A DNA stretch of 53,359 nt from Prevotella sp. CAG:891 (GTDB lineage Bacteria > Bacteroidota > Bacteroidia > Bacteroidales > Bacteroidaceae). Where the stretch lies: positions 1 through 53,359 of the forward strand of contig FR901808.1 of NCBI GenBank assembly GCA_000437675.1, written 5' to 3'. Each line of letters opens with the position of its first letter. Position 1 is the stretch's first letter. Below are positions 33,405-42,576 of the stretch, piece by piece. Under the pieces are notes generated by a model, which saw only the letters and a program-made list of their open reading frames with translations, had not been told where the DNA came from and did not search any database. A program made the translations under genes and the position numbers.

Positions 33405-35462
33405 ATGAAAAAATTCATACTCCATTCTAAATATCACCCAACAGGCGATCAACCTGAAGCTATTAAGCAACTTACCGAAGGAGCTCTTGACGGAGTTCCC
33501 GCACAAGTATTATTAGGCGTTACGGGATCGGGCAAAACCTTTACCGTAGCCAATGTCATAGCAAACCTGAACAAGCCTACATTGGTTTTGAGCCACAATA
33601 AAACTTTGGCAGCACAGCTTTATTCTGAATTTAAAAGTTTTTTTCCTGAAAATGCCGTAGAATACTATGTATCATATTACGACTATTATCAGCCTGAAGC
33701 CTATATTGCTTCATCTGATACATACATTGAAAAAGACTTAGCCATCAACGAAGACATTGATAAATTACGACTGGCCGCTACCTCGGCCTTACTTTCCGGC
33801 CGCAGCGATGTTATTGTTGTATCTTCAGTATCTTGTATTTATGGCATGGGGAATCCTGCCGCTTTCTACGAAAGTCTGATTGAAGTCAAAGTTGGGAAAA
33901 CATTGTCAATCAACACTTTGCTCAACAAACTTGTGGATTGCTTATACACCAGAAATGACGTCGCACCGCGTGCCGGAAATTTCCGCGTAAAAGGCGATAC
34001 GGTAGACATTTATCTGGCTTATGCAGATAACATCATTCGCATCTGTTTTTGGGATGAAGAAATTGACAGCATTGAAGAGGTTGATGCACTGACAGGCATG
34101 CGCATCAACACCTATGATGAATACAAAATTTATCCGGCCAACCTTTTCCTCACTTCAAAAGAAACGCAAGAAATTGCCCTACGGAAAATACAGGACGATT
34201 TAACCCAACAGATTGCTCTTTTCAAAGAAGAAGGCAAAGAACTTGAAGCCAAAAGATTAAAAGAACGCGTGGAATACGACATCGAGATGATTCGCGAGTT
34301 AGGCCACTGTTCGGGCATTGAGAACTACTCACGTTACTTCGACGGACGAGAGCCGAACACACGCCCATTCTGCCTTCTTGACTTCTTTCCCGACGATTTT
34401 TTAATTGTTATTGACGAGAGCCATGTTACCATTCCGCAAATCCGAGCCATGTACGGCGGTGATAAATCGCGCAAAGAATCACTCGTAAACTACGGATTCC
34501 GTCTACCGGCTGCATTGGATAATCGCCCACTGAAATTCGAGGAATTTCATGAATTGGCCAAACAGGTTATATACATCAGCGCCACACCTGCTGAATACGA
34601 ACTGACTGAAAGCGAAGGTGTGATTGTCGACCAGGTTATTCGTCCTACGGGTTTGCTCGATCCTCCCATCGAAGTTCGCGACACAGACTACCCCATCGAT
34701 GATTTGATGGAAGAAGTACGTTATTCCATCACTCGCAACGAACGTGTATTGGTCACCACCTTAACCAAACGCATGGCCGAAGAATTGTCAGAATATTTAC
34801 TAAACAACGGGGTAAATACAGCATACATTCATAGCGATGTCGACACGATCGAACGTGTACAAATCATGGAAGACCTTCGACGGGGATTATACGATGTATT
34901 GGTTGGTGTAAACCTGTTACGTGAAGGGCTTGACTTACCTGAAGTGGCACTTGTAGCTATACTGGATGCCGACAAGGAGGGTTTTCTGCGTTCCACGCGT
35001 TCACTAACCCAAACAGCGGGTAGAGCTGCGCGAAATGTCAACGGACGTGTTATTATGTATGCCAAAGAAATTACACAGTCGATGCAGCAAACCATCGATG
35101 AAACCGAACGTAGGCGAACCAAACAGATAGCCTACAATTTGGCTCATCACATCACGCCTCAACAAATTGTCAAACCGCTCGACAGCAACGAACTCACTTC
35201 GCTCAAGAAGAAAGAAGGCAGCACATCCAACAAACCGGTTACAACAGAGAAAAAAGCGAATTACCTTGATCTTATTCAAAACGACGTTTCAGCTGCAGCA
35301 GAAAGAAAGCCTGCTTATGGCAAGGATGCTTCAACGACCGAAAACCGCCAAGAGCGTATCGAGCAGCTTCGGTCTGATATGAAAAAAGCAGCCGCCTCGT
35401 TCGACTTCATTCTTGCAGCCCAACTTCGCGACGAGCTACTGAAGTTAGAAACTGAAGAATAA
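33405..35462 (+). CDS. uvrB: Excinuclease ABC subunit B
   Basis: A 685-residue DNA damage-verification helicase of nucleotide excision repair; it is loaded by UvrA and then recruits UvrC. Seen: Walker A GVTGSGKTF (about 38-46), the beta-hairpin YYVSYYDYYQPEAYI that locks the strand, DESH Walker B, YISATPAEYE, TLTKRMAEEL, the VGVNLLREGLDLPEV block, and a C-terminal UVR motif (RIEQLRSDMKKAAASFDF) that binds UvrC. The ATG at 33405 is used rather than the GTG two codons before. A hairpin terminator follows. Confidence 0.97.
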   Translation: MKKFILHSKYHPTGDQPEAIKQLTEGALDGVPAQVLLGVTGSGKTFTVANVIANLNKPTLVLSHNKTLAAQLYSEFKSFFPENAVEYYVSYYDYYQPEAYIASSDTYIEKDLAINEDIDKLRLAATSALLSGRSDVIVVSSVSCIYGMGNPAAFYESLIEVKVGKTLSINTLLNKLVDCLYTRNDVAPRAGNFRVKGDTVDIYLAYADNIIRICFWDEEIDSIEEVDALTGMRINTYDEYKIYPANLFLTSKETQEIALRKIQDDLTQQIALFKEEGKELEAKRLKERVEYDIEMIRELGHCSGIENYSRYFDGREPNTRPFCLLDFFPDDFLIVIDESHVTIPQIRAMYGGDKSRKESLVNYGFRLPAALDNRPLKFEEFHELAKQVIYISATPAEYELTESEGVIVDQVIRPTGLLDPPIEVRDTDYPIDDLMEEVRYSITRNERVLVTTLTKRMAEELSEYLLNNGVNTAYIHSDVDTIERVQIMEDLRRGLYDVLVGVNLLREGLDLPEVALVAILDADKEGFLRSTRSLTQTAGRAARNVNGRVIMYAKEITQSMQQTIDETERRRTKQIAYNLAHHITPQQIVKPLDSNELTSLKKKEGSTSNKPVTTEKKANYLDLIQNDVSAAAERKPAYGKDASTTENRQERIEQLRSDMKKAAASFDFILAAQLRDELLKLETEE

Positions 35463-35510
35463 ACTATCGTACATCAACAACGGTAAAAAACGTACTTATA
35501 CACCACTAAA

Positions 35511-35566
35511 AAACATCGGGAAATCATTCAGCCTAACCAGCATGAAATGTTTCCCGATGTTTTTGT
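35511..35566. terminator. Bidirectional terminator between uvrB and aroE
   Basis: AAACATCGGGAAA (35511-35523) pairs with TTTCCCGATGTTT (35550-35562). An A run stands on the left and a T run on the right, so it can serve both convergent genes. Confidence 0.8.
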
Positions 35567-35594
35567 TATTTACAGGATTCGTTGCAAATGGACG

Positions 35595-36347
35595 TCAATT
35601 CCTGTCGTTCCAAATTTTCCAGGCAGCCTCGGCCTGTAAATGCAGCATTTCCAGACCATTTTTCACAACGGCTCCCTGAGCTAAGCCCTCTGACATAAAC
35701 CGAGTTTGCAATGGATTGTATACTAAATCATACAACAAATGCTTCGGAGTTAAGCCTTTATAAGGAATAGGTGGAGCATCATCGCAATGCGGATACATAC
35801 CCAATGGCGTACAGTTCACTATCACGCCAAATGTTGAAAGCAACGGCTCATTCAAATCATCATAGGTCAATACATTATCTCCTCCGCGACGACTCACCAG
35901 CTGCACCTGCAAATTCAACGAGCGCAGACCGTAAACGATTGCCCGCGAAGCACCACCGGTACCTAAAACCAATGCACTGCGATGACAATCGGTATGCAAC
36001 AAAGGCTTGATAGAGTCCACGAATCCTATATAATCTGAATTATATCCCTTCAGACTCACCTTTCCGTTCCCATCTCGAATCACTTTTACAACATTCACAG
36101 CACCAATAGCTGCTGCATCTGCCGACAGTTCCGAAAGATACGGAATAATTTTTTCTTTATAAGGAATCGTCACATTAAAACCTTTCAGTTCATCTTGCTG
36201 CATCATATAAGCTAAGGCTGCTTCGACGGAGTTATACTCGAAGTTGCAATAGCGTGCATCAATCTGCAGGTTACTGAATTTTTCAGTAAAATAAGCGGCC
36301 GAAAAACTGTGACCGAGCGGATAACCCAATAAGCCGTACAAATCCAT
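35595..36347 (-). CDS. aroE: Shikimate dehydrogenase
   Basis: Reduces 3-dehydroshikimate to shikimate with NADPH in aromatic amino acid synthesis. The 250-residue protein has the substrate loop LLGYPLGHSFSAAYF (6-20), the catalytic Lys in NVTIPYKEK (about 60), the Asn/Asp pair in AVNVV and YNSDY(I)GF, the dinucleotide loop VLGTGGASRA (about 125) and a C-terminal GLEMLHLQAEAAW. It is slightly shorter than E. coli AroE (272). It lies 27 bases after the chloride channel gene on the same strand. Confidence 0.95.
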   Translation of the reverse strand: MDLYGLLGYPLGHSFSAAYFTEKFSNLQIDARYCNFEYNSVEAALAYMMQQDELKGFNVTIPYKEKIIPYLSELSADAAAIGAVNVVKVIRDGNGKVSLKGYNSDYIGFVDSIKPLLHTDCHRSALVLGTGGASRAIVYGLRSLNLQVQLVSRRGGDNVLTYDDLNEPLLSTFGVIVNCTPLGMYPHCDDAPPIPYKGLTPKHLLYDLVYNPLQTRFMSEGLAQGAVVKNGLEMLHLQAEAAWKIWNDRN

Positions 36348-36374
36348 TTGTCATTCGTTTTATATTGTGATGAA

Positions 36375-38186
36375 CTACTCTTCTGAAAAGTCCTTCATAA
36401 CCTGTCGATACGATGCATATAAGCGCGTTCTTGACACAAAACCTACAAAAACGCCTTCTGCATTCAACACTGGTAAAGTGCCGGCATCGCATCGTGCAAA
36501 CTTATCCATAATAACCGACATACTATCATCTGTTCTCAACACCGTTTGGGGTTGCTGCATAATTTGCTCTGCCTTATACATTCTGTAAAGTTCGCTGCGG
36601 AATATAATCTTACGAATCTTGTTTATATTTATTACTCCGCACAAACCTCCTTTCATGTCAACAACCGCAAAGTGAAGAGATTTACTGGTTGATATAGCCT
36701 GCACAATCTGCCCCAGATACATTTGCGGACGCAACATCGGCCGTTCTTTGTCAATAATTGCATCAAGCGTCATGAGCGTAAGCACGCTTTGATCTTTATG
36801 ATGAGTCAGCAATTCACCCTTGCGAGCCAAACGCATGGCATAAATACTATGACGTTCGAAAGCATTGATGGTTAAATACGAGGCTACTGACACAATCATG
36901 AGCGGTATAAACAAATCGTAACCTCCGGTAAGTTCTGCAATCAAGAACACACCGGTCAGAGGCGCATGAAACACACCGCTCATCACACCGGCCATACCCA
37001 ACAGCGCATAGTTCGTTTCCGGAACCGTTACGTTGCAAAAACCGTATGTATTCCAAAGACGTGAAAAGACAAAACCGCCGATACATCCCAAAAATAGACT
37101 GGGAGCAAATGTACCACCACATCCGCCACCTCCATTGGTAGCCGTAGTAGCAAATACCTTGAACACAATAATCAGCCCTAAATACACGAGCATCAATTCG
37201 CCATGCCCATAGAACAGCGAATTATTCATCACGTCGTTCACGTTTGAACCTGCATTCTCGCTCAACAGCATGGATATGGTTGAATAACCCTCACCATAAA
37301 GCGGAGGGAAAAAGTAAATCAACACAGCCAACACCGTACCGCCTAATGCCAATTTAGCATACATGTTGTGCAATTTGCCAAACACTTGTTCAAAGCTATT
37401 CATAACCCTTGTGAAATACAAGGATATAAATCCGCAAAACACGCCTAACATAACGGCCGTCGGCACACGATTCACCACAAAGGGGTCTTTCAGCACAAAG
37501 TCGAACATGGGTTCAGAACCTGTAAAAGCATACGTAATACAAGTTGCTGTCAGACAGCTGACCATCAGGGGCAACAAGGTTGCCATGGTCATGTCAACCA
37601 TTAAGACTTCGAGCGTAAACATCAATCCGGCAATAGGAGCTTTGAAAATACCGGCAATTGCACCCGATGCGCCACAACCGATGAGCAATATCATGGTTTT
37701 ATGATCCAGCCGGAACATCTGTCCCAAATGACTACCTATGGCCGAACCAGTCAGCACGATAGGCGACTCTGCACCGACCGAACCACCAAATCCGATGGTT
37801 AAAGCCGACGCTATCACACTCGACCAGCGATTATGCTTCCGAATATTTCCTTGTTTACGCGAAAGTGCATACAAAATTTTGGTTACACCATGCCCAATAT
37901 CATCGCGCACCACATATTTAATAAACAGGGCTGTCAGATAAATACCAACTACGGGATAAACCAAAAAGAGCCAGTTGGATTGGGTTACGTCAAACTGCGA
38001 AGTAAGCATGTGCTCAATTTCGTGTATCAGTATTTTCAGCATCTGAGCCGCCAATGCGCAACCAACACCCACCAAAAGTGCCAATATAAAAAGGAATTGT
38101 TTTTGGCTTAAATGTTTGGATGCCCAAATGTCTATTTTTCGTACCCACGCACTCCGATAATCACCTTGTCGCGATATGGATTTCAT
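36375..38186 (-). CDS. ClC-type chloride channel/antiporter with CBS pair
   Basis: A 603-residue membrane protein. The ClC core (about 30-440) has many hydrophobic helices and the selectivity motifs GGSVGAESPIVLTG (about 113-126), in which the Glu is the gating residue, GIFKAPIAGLMF, and GVFHAPLTGVFL. The C-terminal 150 residues form a CBS domain pair, a likely nucleotide sensor. Most bacterial ClC proteins exchange two chloride for one proton; others export fluoride, but this is not the short CLC-F type. A -7 box at 38240 lies upstream. It is flanked by a Sua5/YrdC gene and aroE, neither functionally related. Confidence 0.92.
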   Translation of the reverse strand: MKSISRQGDYRSAWVRKIDIWASKHLSQKQFLFILALLVGVGCALAAQMLKILIHEIEHMLTSQFDVTQSNWLFLVYPVVGIYLTALFIKYVVRDDIGHGVTKILYALSRKQGNIRKHNRWSSVIASALTIGFGGSVGAESPIVLTGSAIGSHLGQMFRLDHKTMILLIGCGASGAIAGIFKAPIAGLMFTLEVLMVDMTMATLLPLMVSCLTATCITYAFTGSEPMFDFVLKDPFVVNRVPTAVMLGVFCGFISLYFTRVMNSFEQVFGKLHNMYAKLALGGTVLAVLIYFFPPLYGEGYSTISMLLSENAGSNVNDVMNNSLFYGHGELMLVYLGLIIVFKVFATTATNGGGGCGGTFAPSLFLGCIGGFVFSRLWNTYGFCNVTVPETNYALLGMAGVMSGVFHAPLTGVFLIAELTGGYDLFIPLMIVSVASYLTINAFERHSIYAMRLARKGELLTHHKDQSVLTLMTLDAIIDKERPMLRPQMYLGQIVQAISTSKSLHFAVVDMKGGLCGVININKIRKIIFRSELYRMYKAEQIMQQPQTVLRTDDSMSVIMDKFARCDAGTLPVLNAEGVFVGFVSRTRLYASYRQVMKDFSEE

Positions 38187-38239
38187 TCTGATTATTGTGT
38201 GTTGTTAAAAGAATTACTGTTTAATACGAATACGTTTCG

Positions 38240-38248
38240 ACAAAGCTA
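38240..38248 (-). promoter_or_regulatory. -7 promoter box for the ClC gene
   Basis: On the minus strand TAGCTTTGT fits TAnnTTTGY. There is no clear -33 TTTG; the upstream part lies over the end of the Sua5/YrdC gene. Confidence 0.45.
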
Positions 38249-38257
38249 AAATACACC

Positions 38258-38863
38258 TTAGCGTATCACTTTCACTTCACCGCCGCTACCCAACTTTATT
38301 ATATTCGATGCCGGCGGATTGTGCGTTTCATTGCGTCGCGAGGTGCACACATAATCCACAGCCTGAAGGATTTCGGGCGATATATCCGCGAAACATTTAG
38401 GCGATGGTTCGCCGCTAATGTTTGCCGATGTCGATACAATGGCACGCTTCATACGCATACACAAATTCTTGCTGAACTCTTCTTTGGTAATGCGAATACC
38501 GGCACTGCCATCCTCAGCCAACAGATTCGGAGCCAAGTTGCGTGCATGATCAAAAATGATGGTAAGCGGACGTTCGGCCACTTCAATTAAATCCCAGGCA
38601 ACCTCGGGTATATCGTTTACATAAAACTCCAATTTTGCTTCTGAATCTACCAAGGTTATCAAGGCTTTTGCATCGGCACGTTTTTTGATTTCAAATACGC
38701 GACGCACAGCAGCTTCGTTCGTAGCATCGCAACCAATGCCCCAAATAGTATCAGTAGGATACAGAATCACCCCACCTTTATTCATCACCTCAATTGCCTG
38801 ACGAATATCGTCGCGATACTCACGCAAGTGGCCTACCTGGGCCTTTGATTTATCTTTTTCCAT
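38258..38863 (-). CDS. tsaC: Threonylcarbamoyl-AMP synthase (Sua5/YciO/YrdC family)
   Basis: A 201-residue YrdC-fold protein. TsaC makes threonylcarbamoyl-AMP from Thr, bicarbonate and ATP for the t6A37 modification of ANN-decoding tRNAs. Seen: GGVILYPTDTIWGIGCDATN (about 30-49), EIKKRADAKAL with the basic binding residues, RPLTIIF, and STSANISGEPSPK. It lacks the extra Sua5 C-terminal domain. YciO paralogues share this fold, so the exact enzyme is likely but not certain. It precedes the ClC gene by 71 bases. Confidence 0.85.
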   Translation of the reverse strand: MEKDKSKAQVGHLREYRDDIRQAIEVMNKGGVILYPTDTIWGIGCDATNEAAVRRVFEIKKRADAKALITLVDSEAKLEFYVNDIPEVAWDLIEVAERPLTIIFDHARNLAPNLLAEDGSAGIRITKEEFSKNLCMRMKRAIVSTSANISGEPSPKCFADISPEILQAVDYVCTSRRNETHNPPASNIIKLGSGGEVKVIR

Positions 38864-39414
38864 AATAAATTCCTTGACGATTTTATCACATACCCATCTT
38901 CCAGATTATCCGTTTTGTGTAGTGCGAGCAATCTTTAGAACTGGGTTTATTGTTTTAAGTATTTATATGTATAAACAAATGTCGAAAAATTATTCTATCG
39001 AATTACTTTTACTTACAAATGAATCTAAATTAGCAGCAAGCAAAGTTTATGCAAATTCAATGCAGCACACTGAAACAACTTGATTATTCGATAGGCATGC
39101 CACAGTAAAAGCTGAATTCGCGTAAGCAAAATTAGTTTATTATCACAACAATACCAAATTTTCAACTGACTTTAAAATAAAACAAAAGTCATAGACAACT
39201 CACGCTACCATGAAATAAAAAACATCAGACAACATCTGCAATCATTACTTTCAACCAGAAATTCACCGCAAAACAAAGCAAAAACAGCACTGCTAAGTGC
39301 AGAATATGAAAGAATATACACCCCATAAGGAACGCTATTCAGTGAATAGAAACGAATAATTTTGATTGTAAAAACATTTTTGAACACTTACTGACAATAA
39401 AAATGGCCTTATTT
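38864..39414. other. Gene-free region between tsaC and fba
   Basis: An AT-rich divergent spacer. Open frames here (38874-39083, 39205-39387) have no family features. The fba promoter stands at its right edge. No repeat family of the window was recognised in it. Confidence 0.55.
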
Positions 39415-39447
39415 TTTGCCATTCCAACGAAGATGTTGTATTTTTGC
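39415..39447 (+). promoter_or_regulatory. Promoter of fba
   Basis: TTTG (39415-39418), 20 bases, TATTTTTGC (39439-39447): exact match to both boxes. The leader is about 35-38 bases. Confidence 0.8.
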
Positions 39448-39489
39448 ATTGGAATTAAAAATCCAATGTTTAAACATCAACAAACAATT

Positions 39490-40500
39490 ATGATTAACTA
39501 CAAAGACTTAGGCTTGGTGAACACCCGCGAGATGTTCAAGCGCGCTATCAACGGTGGTTACGCTATCCCCGCATTCAACTTCAACAATATGGAGCAGTTG
39601 CAGGCCATCATCCAGGCCTCTTCTGAGAAAAAGAGCCCCGTTATCCTCCAGGTTTCTAAAGGTGCACGCGCCTATGCTAACCAGACCCTTCTCCGCTACA
39701 TGGCTGAAGGTGCTGTAGAATACGCTAAGGAACTCGGTTGCAAGCACCCCGAAATCGTGCTTCACCTCGACCACGGAGATTCTTTCGAAACTTGCAAGAG
39801 CTGCATCGACATGGGCTTTAGCTCTGTAATGATCGACGGTTCTGGTCTTCCCTACGAAGAAAACGTGGCTTTGACCAAGAAGGTAGTTGACTATGCTCAC
39901 CAATTCGATGTAACTGTTGAAGGTGAACTCGGTGTGTTGGCCGGTGTTGAAGATGAAGTTTGCCACGCGGAAAGCCACTACACGAAGCCTGAAGAAGTTG
40001 TAGACTTCGCTACTCGTACTGGTTGCGACAGCCTCGCTATTTCTATCGGTACCAGCCACGGTGCTTACAAGTTCACTCCCGAACAGTGCACCCGTGACCC
40101 GAAGACCGGCCGTTTGGTTCCTCCTCCCCTCGCATTCGACGTTCTCGATGCTGTAATGGAACAGCTCCCCGGTTTCCCCATCGTTCTCCACGGTTCTTCT
40201 TCAGTTCCCCAGGAAGAAGTTGACACGATCAACAAGTTTGGTGGCAAGCTCCCCAATGCTGTAGGTATTCCTGAAGAGCAGCTCCGCAAGGCTTCAAAGA
40301 GCGCTGTTTGCAAAATCAACATCGACTCTGACTCTCGCTTGGCTATGACCGCTGCTATCCGTCAGGTATTTGCTGAGAAACCCCAGGAATTCGATCCTCG
40401 TAAGTACCTCGGCCCTGCTCGTGAAAACATGAAGAAGCAGTACGAACACAAGATTGTTGAAGTGCTCGGTTCTGAAAACAAATTGGCTCAGCTCGACTAA
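39490..40500 (+). CDS. fba: Class II fructose-1,6-bisphosphate aldolase
   Basis: A zinc-dependent aldolase of glycolysis and gluconeogenesis; it splits fructose 1,6-bisphosphate to glyceraldehyde 3-phosphate and dihydroxyacetone phosphate. The 336-residue protein shows VEYAKELGCKHPEIVLHLDH with the zinc His, GFSSVMIDGSGLPYEENV, VEGELGVLAGVED, IGTSHGAYKF and LHGSSSVPQEE. The start at 39490 (MINYKDLGL) is preferred; the frame is open 29 codons further but that part contains the promoter. Codon choice differs from its neighbours: CTC, CCC, GGT and GCT are strongly favoured, as expected for a very highly expressed gene. Own promoter and terminator. Confidence 0.95.
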   Translation: MINYKDLGLVNTREMFKRAINGGYAIPAFNFNNMEQLQAIIQASSEKKSPVILQVSKGARAYANQTLLRYMAEGAVEYAKELGCKHPEIVLHLDHGDSFETCKSCIDMGFSSVMIDGSGLPYEENVALTKKVVDYAHQFDVTVEGELGVLAGVEDEVCHAESHYTKPEEVVDFATRTGCDSLAISIGTSHGAYKFTPEQCTRDPKTGRLVPPPLAFDVLDAVMEQLPGFPIVLHGSSSVPQEEVDTINKFGGKLPNAVGIPEEQLRKASKSAVCKINIDSDSRLAMTAAIRQVFAEKPQEFDPRKYLGPARENMKKQYEHKIVEVLGSENKLAQLD

Positions 40501-40528
40501 TCTCTGTTCGCTACATTCCTAGTGAATT

Positions 40529-40846
40529 TTAAAACAAGCCTCTGTATGCCCTTGTCTTTGGGTATTCAGAGGCTTTTTTATATACTGACTCTGTGACGAA
40601 TCGTGCAGATATAGCCATATCCATCTCGCTGTGTACGAAGGCTAAGTGGCGTCTATGTATTTTATACAACAATTTGTCCCTTAAGAATAAATTCGAACCC
40701 ATAATTTTGGACATACGTTTCCTACTATTTCCCCAAGCATAACCTTCAATCACTTGAGAATAAGAAGCATTTCGCTGCTTATGACGAGCAAAACGGATTT
40801 TACAAATAGGTGAATAAAGGCAAAAATAAAAAGGTTGCCTTTTCCT
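40529..40846 (-). pseudogene. Possible decayed fragment of a group II intron maturase (tentative)
   Basis: An open frame of about 105 codons with no proper start: it follows a TGA, and the first usable codon is a GTG at 40753. The segment IEGYAWGNSRKRMSKIMGSN recalls the WGNTRKGYWRIAGS block near the C-terminus of intron-encoded maturases, preceded by a basic stretch (RFARHKQRNASYSQ) as there. The frame overlaps the fba terminator, so an intact gene is excluded. No RT domain or intron RNA ends were found. Random resemblance is possible. Confidence 0.3.
40536..40579 (+). terminator. Terminator of fba
   Basis: AAGCCTCTG...CAGAGGCTT arms with an inner GCCC/GGGT pair, followed by six T residues. 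Confidence 0.85.
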
Positions 40847-40887
40847 TCATTTCGAAGCGGAATCAGCGTGCACGAAACCTACTTTGA

Positions 40888-41185
40888 TGTTTTTATGAAC
40901 GCGCTGATTATCAATAGTTCCGAGATTCTTGAAACTAGCTCGGAACTAAATCAAACTAGCTCGGAACTAATTTCAACAAACTCGGAACTAATTCTGACAA
41001 TCTCGGAACTAATATTGACACTAACCCATCGCGGAGTTCAAACAACGATAAGCAGGTGGAAAAATAAACTGATTATTTTAATATAAATTTACCTACTTGA
41101 CAGTTCACCGTTTAACATTTACAGCAGAGGGGACTGTAAGGCTTAGATAATTAGCCATACAAAACATTACAGGGCCGAAATTATC
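40888..41185 (+). repeat. Element E with a 21-bp-period CTCGGAACT array
   Basis: The head is CGCTGATTATCAATAGTTCC with AGTTCCGAG at 40916-40924. Then CTCGGAACT occurs at 40939, 40960, 40981 and 41002, each exactly 21 bp apart, usually followed by AATTT or AAATC. The tail (about 41030-41185) has GTTCAAACAACG, CTGATTATTTTAATAT, GTTTAACATTTAC and CATACAAAACATTACAG. The whole matches 13899-14458 in reverse. Confidence 0.85.
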
Positions 41186-41214
41186 AGATATATTTATCTG
41201 CCTATCTCAACCAA

Positions 41215-42576
41215 TTACGATTCAGCAGCCTGTAGCACCAACTCTGACAGCGTTGGGTGGGCATGTATGCAATTTCGTATGTCTGCAAGCGTACCTTGCT
41301 TACTCATGAGCAGAGCTATTTCATGAATGAGTTCTGATGAATGCGCCCCTAAAATATGAGCACCTACCACGATATCGTCATGCGCTATGATTTTTACTAA
41401 ACCATCGCCCCCTGCATCCATAGCTAAAGCTCGGCCATTGGCACGATAGAAGGCTTTGTGCACTTTAATTTCGATATTTTGGGCTTTAGCTTCCTCCTCG
41501 GTTAACCCAACCATAGCTGCCTCGGGGGTGGTGAATACAGCAGCCGGTACTATTGACAAATCAACTTTGAAGTCTGCATTGCCTAATACATGAGACAGCG
41601 CGCAGTAACTTTGGAACGTAGCCGCATGTGCCAACTGGCATAATCCGTTTATGTCGCCTACAGCATAGACGCCAGACACATTGGTCTGCATGTGTTCGTC
41701 TACCGTAATGCCTTTCTTGGTATAAGCTATGCCTGCTTCATCTAAATTAAGCGAGGAAAGATTGGCTCCACGACCTACAGCCATCAACACTTTATCTGCC
41801 AGACAATCATGTACTGCATTTCGATATTCGTAACTTACATGTATTTCGTTATTATTTGTACTGTCTACATGAATCGCTGTAACGGGTGCACCGGTTATAA
41901 ACTCAATGCCTTGTTTTTTCAACGAAGTACGCAAACGCTTAGCAATGTCACGATCAAAATTGGGCAGAATTTCCTTACAATATTCTATTACAGTTACTTT
42001 TGAACCAAACGAATTGAATATGCCGGCAAACTCTAAACCAATCACTCCACCACCGATAATACAAAGCCTACTGGGCACTTCGTTCAATGATAATAACTCT
42101 GTGGAGGTCAGCACGCCTTCACTATGTGCCCCTGGAACGGGCAGGTACTTCGATACAGAACCAGTGGCAATAAATACATAGTCGGCCGTAATCACATCAT
42201 CACCGACCTTTACCGAATGGGCATCGTTGGGCAGAAAACGGGCTTCGCCATCATGAAAGGTTATGCCGGGGGTTGACAACAAAGTGCGTATGCCTTGTTT
42301 CAACTGGGTGACTACGTTATTCTTACGTTCAAGAGCTGCTTCAATATTGAACTGGGTCGCATCTGAAACAACGCCGTAAGTTTGTGCAACCTTAGCCATC
42401 TCCAATACTTCGGCTGTATGACACAAGCATTTAGTAGGAATACATCCTTCGTTCAGACAGGTTCCACCAATATGTTCAGCCCGATCTACCACATGTACAT
42501 CCAATCCCGATTTAGCAGCTCGCAGTGCGCATTCATAGCCGCCAGGGCCTGCACCTATAATCAACAATGACTTCAT
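41215..42576 (-). CDS. lpdA: Dihydrolipoyl dehydrogenase
   Basis: The E3/L protein, a 453-residue FAD flavoprotein that reoxidises dihydrolipoyl groups with NAD+. Seen: FAD loop LIIGAGPGGYECA (4-16), redox disulfide GGTCLNEGCIPTKC (39-52), NAD loop CIIGGGVIGLEFAGIF, GVYAVGDINGL, and the C-terminal catalytic His in HAHPTLSELV. The start at 42576 (MKSLLIIGAG) is set by the FAD motif. It lies 319 bases after gcvPB; a large stem-loop in between may separate the transcripts. As the last gene of the glycine cleavage locus it most likely serves as its L protein. Confidence 0.95.
   Translation of the reverse strand: MKSLLIIGAGPGGYECALRAAKSGLDVHVVDRAEHIGGTCLNEGCIPTKCLCHTAEVLEMAKVAQTYGVVSDATQFNIEAALERKNNVVTQLKQGIRTLLSTPGITFHDGEARFLPNDAHSVKVGDDVITADYVFIATGSVSKYLPVPGAHSEGVLTSTELLSLNEVPSRLCIIGGGVIGLEFAGIFNSFGSKVTVIEYCKEILPNFDRDIAKRLRTSLKKQGIEFITGAPVTAIHVDSTNNNEIHVSYEYRNAVHDCLADKVLMAVGRGANLSSLNLDEAGIAYTKKGITVDEHMQTNVSGVYAVGDINGLCQLAHAATFQSYCALSHVLGNADFKVDLSIVPAAVFTTPEAAMVGLTEEEAKAQNIEIKVHKAFYRANGRALAMDAGGDGLVKIIAHDDIVVGAHILGAHSSELIHEIALLMSKQGTLADIRNCIHAHPTLSELVLQAAES

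Noticed and set aside
38874..39083. Plus-strand 69-residue frame between tsaC and fba
   Set aside because: No recognisable domain and no promoter; length expected by chance.
40939..41010. CRISPR array
   Set aside because: The conserved unit is only about 9-12 bp with a 21-bp period; spacers are not spacer-sized and no cas gene is near.
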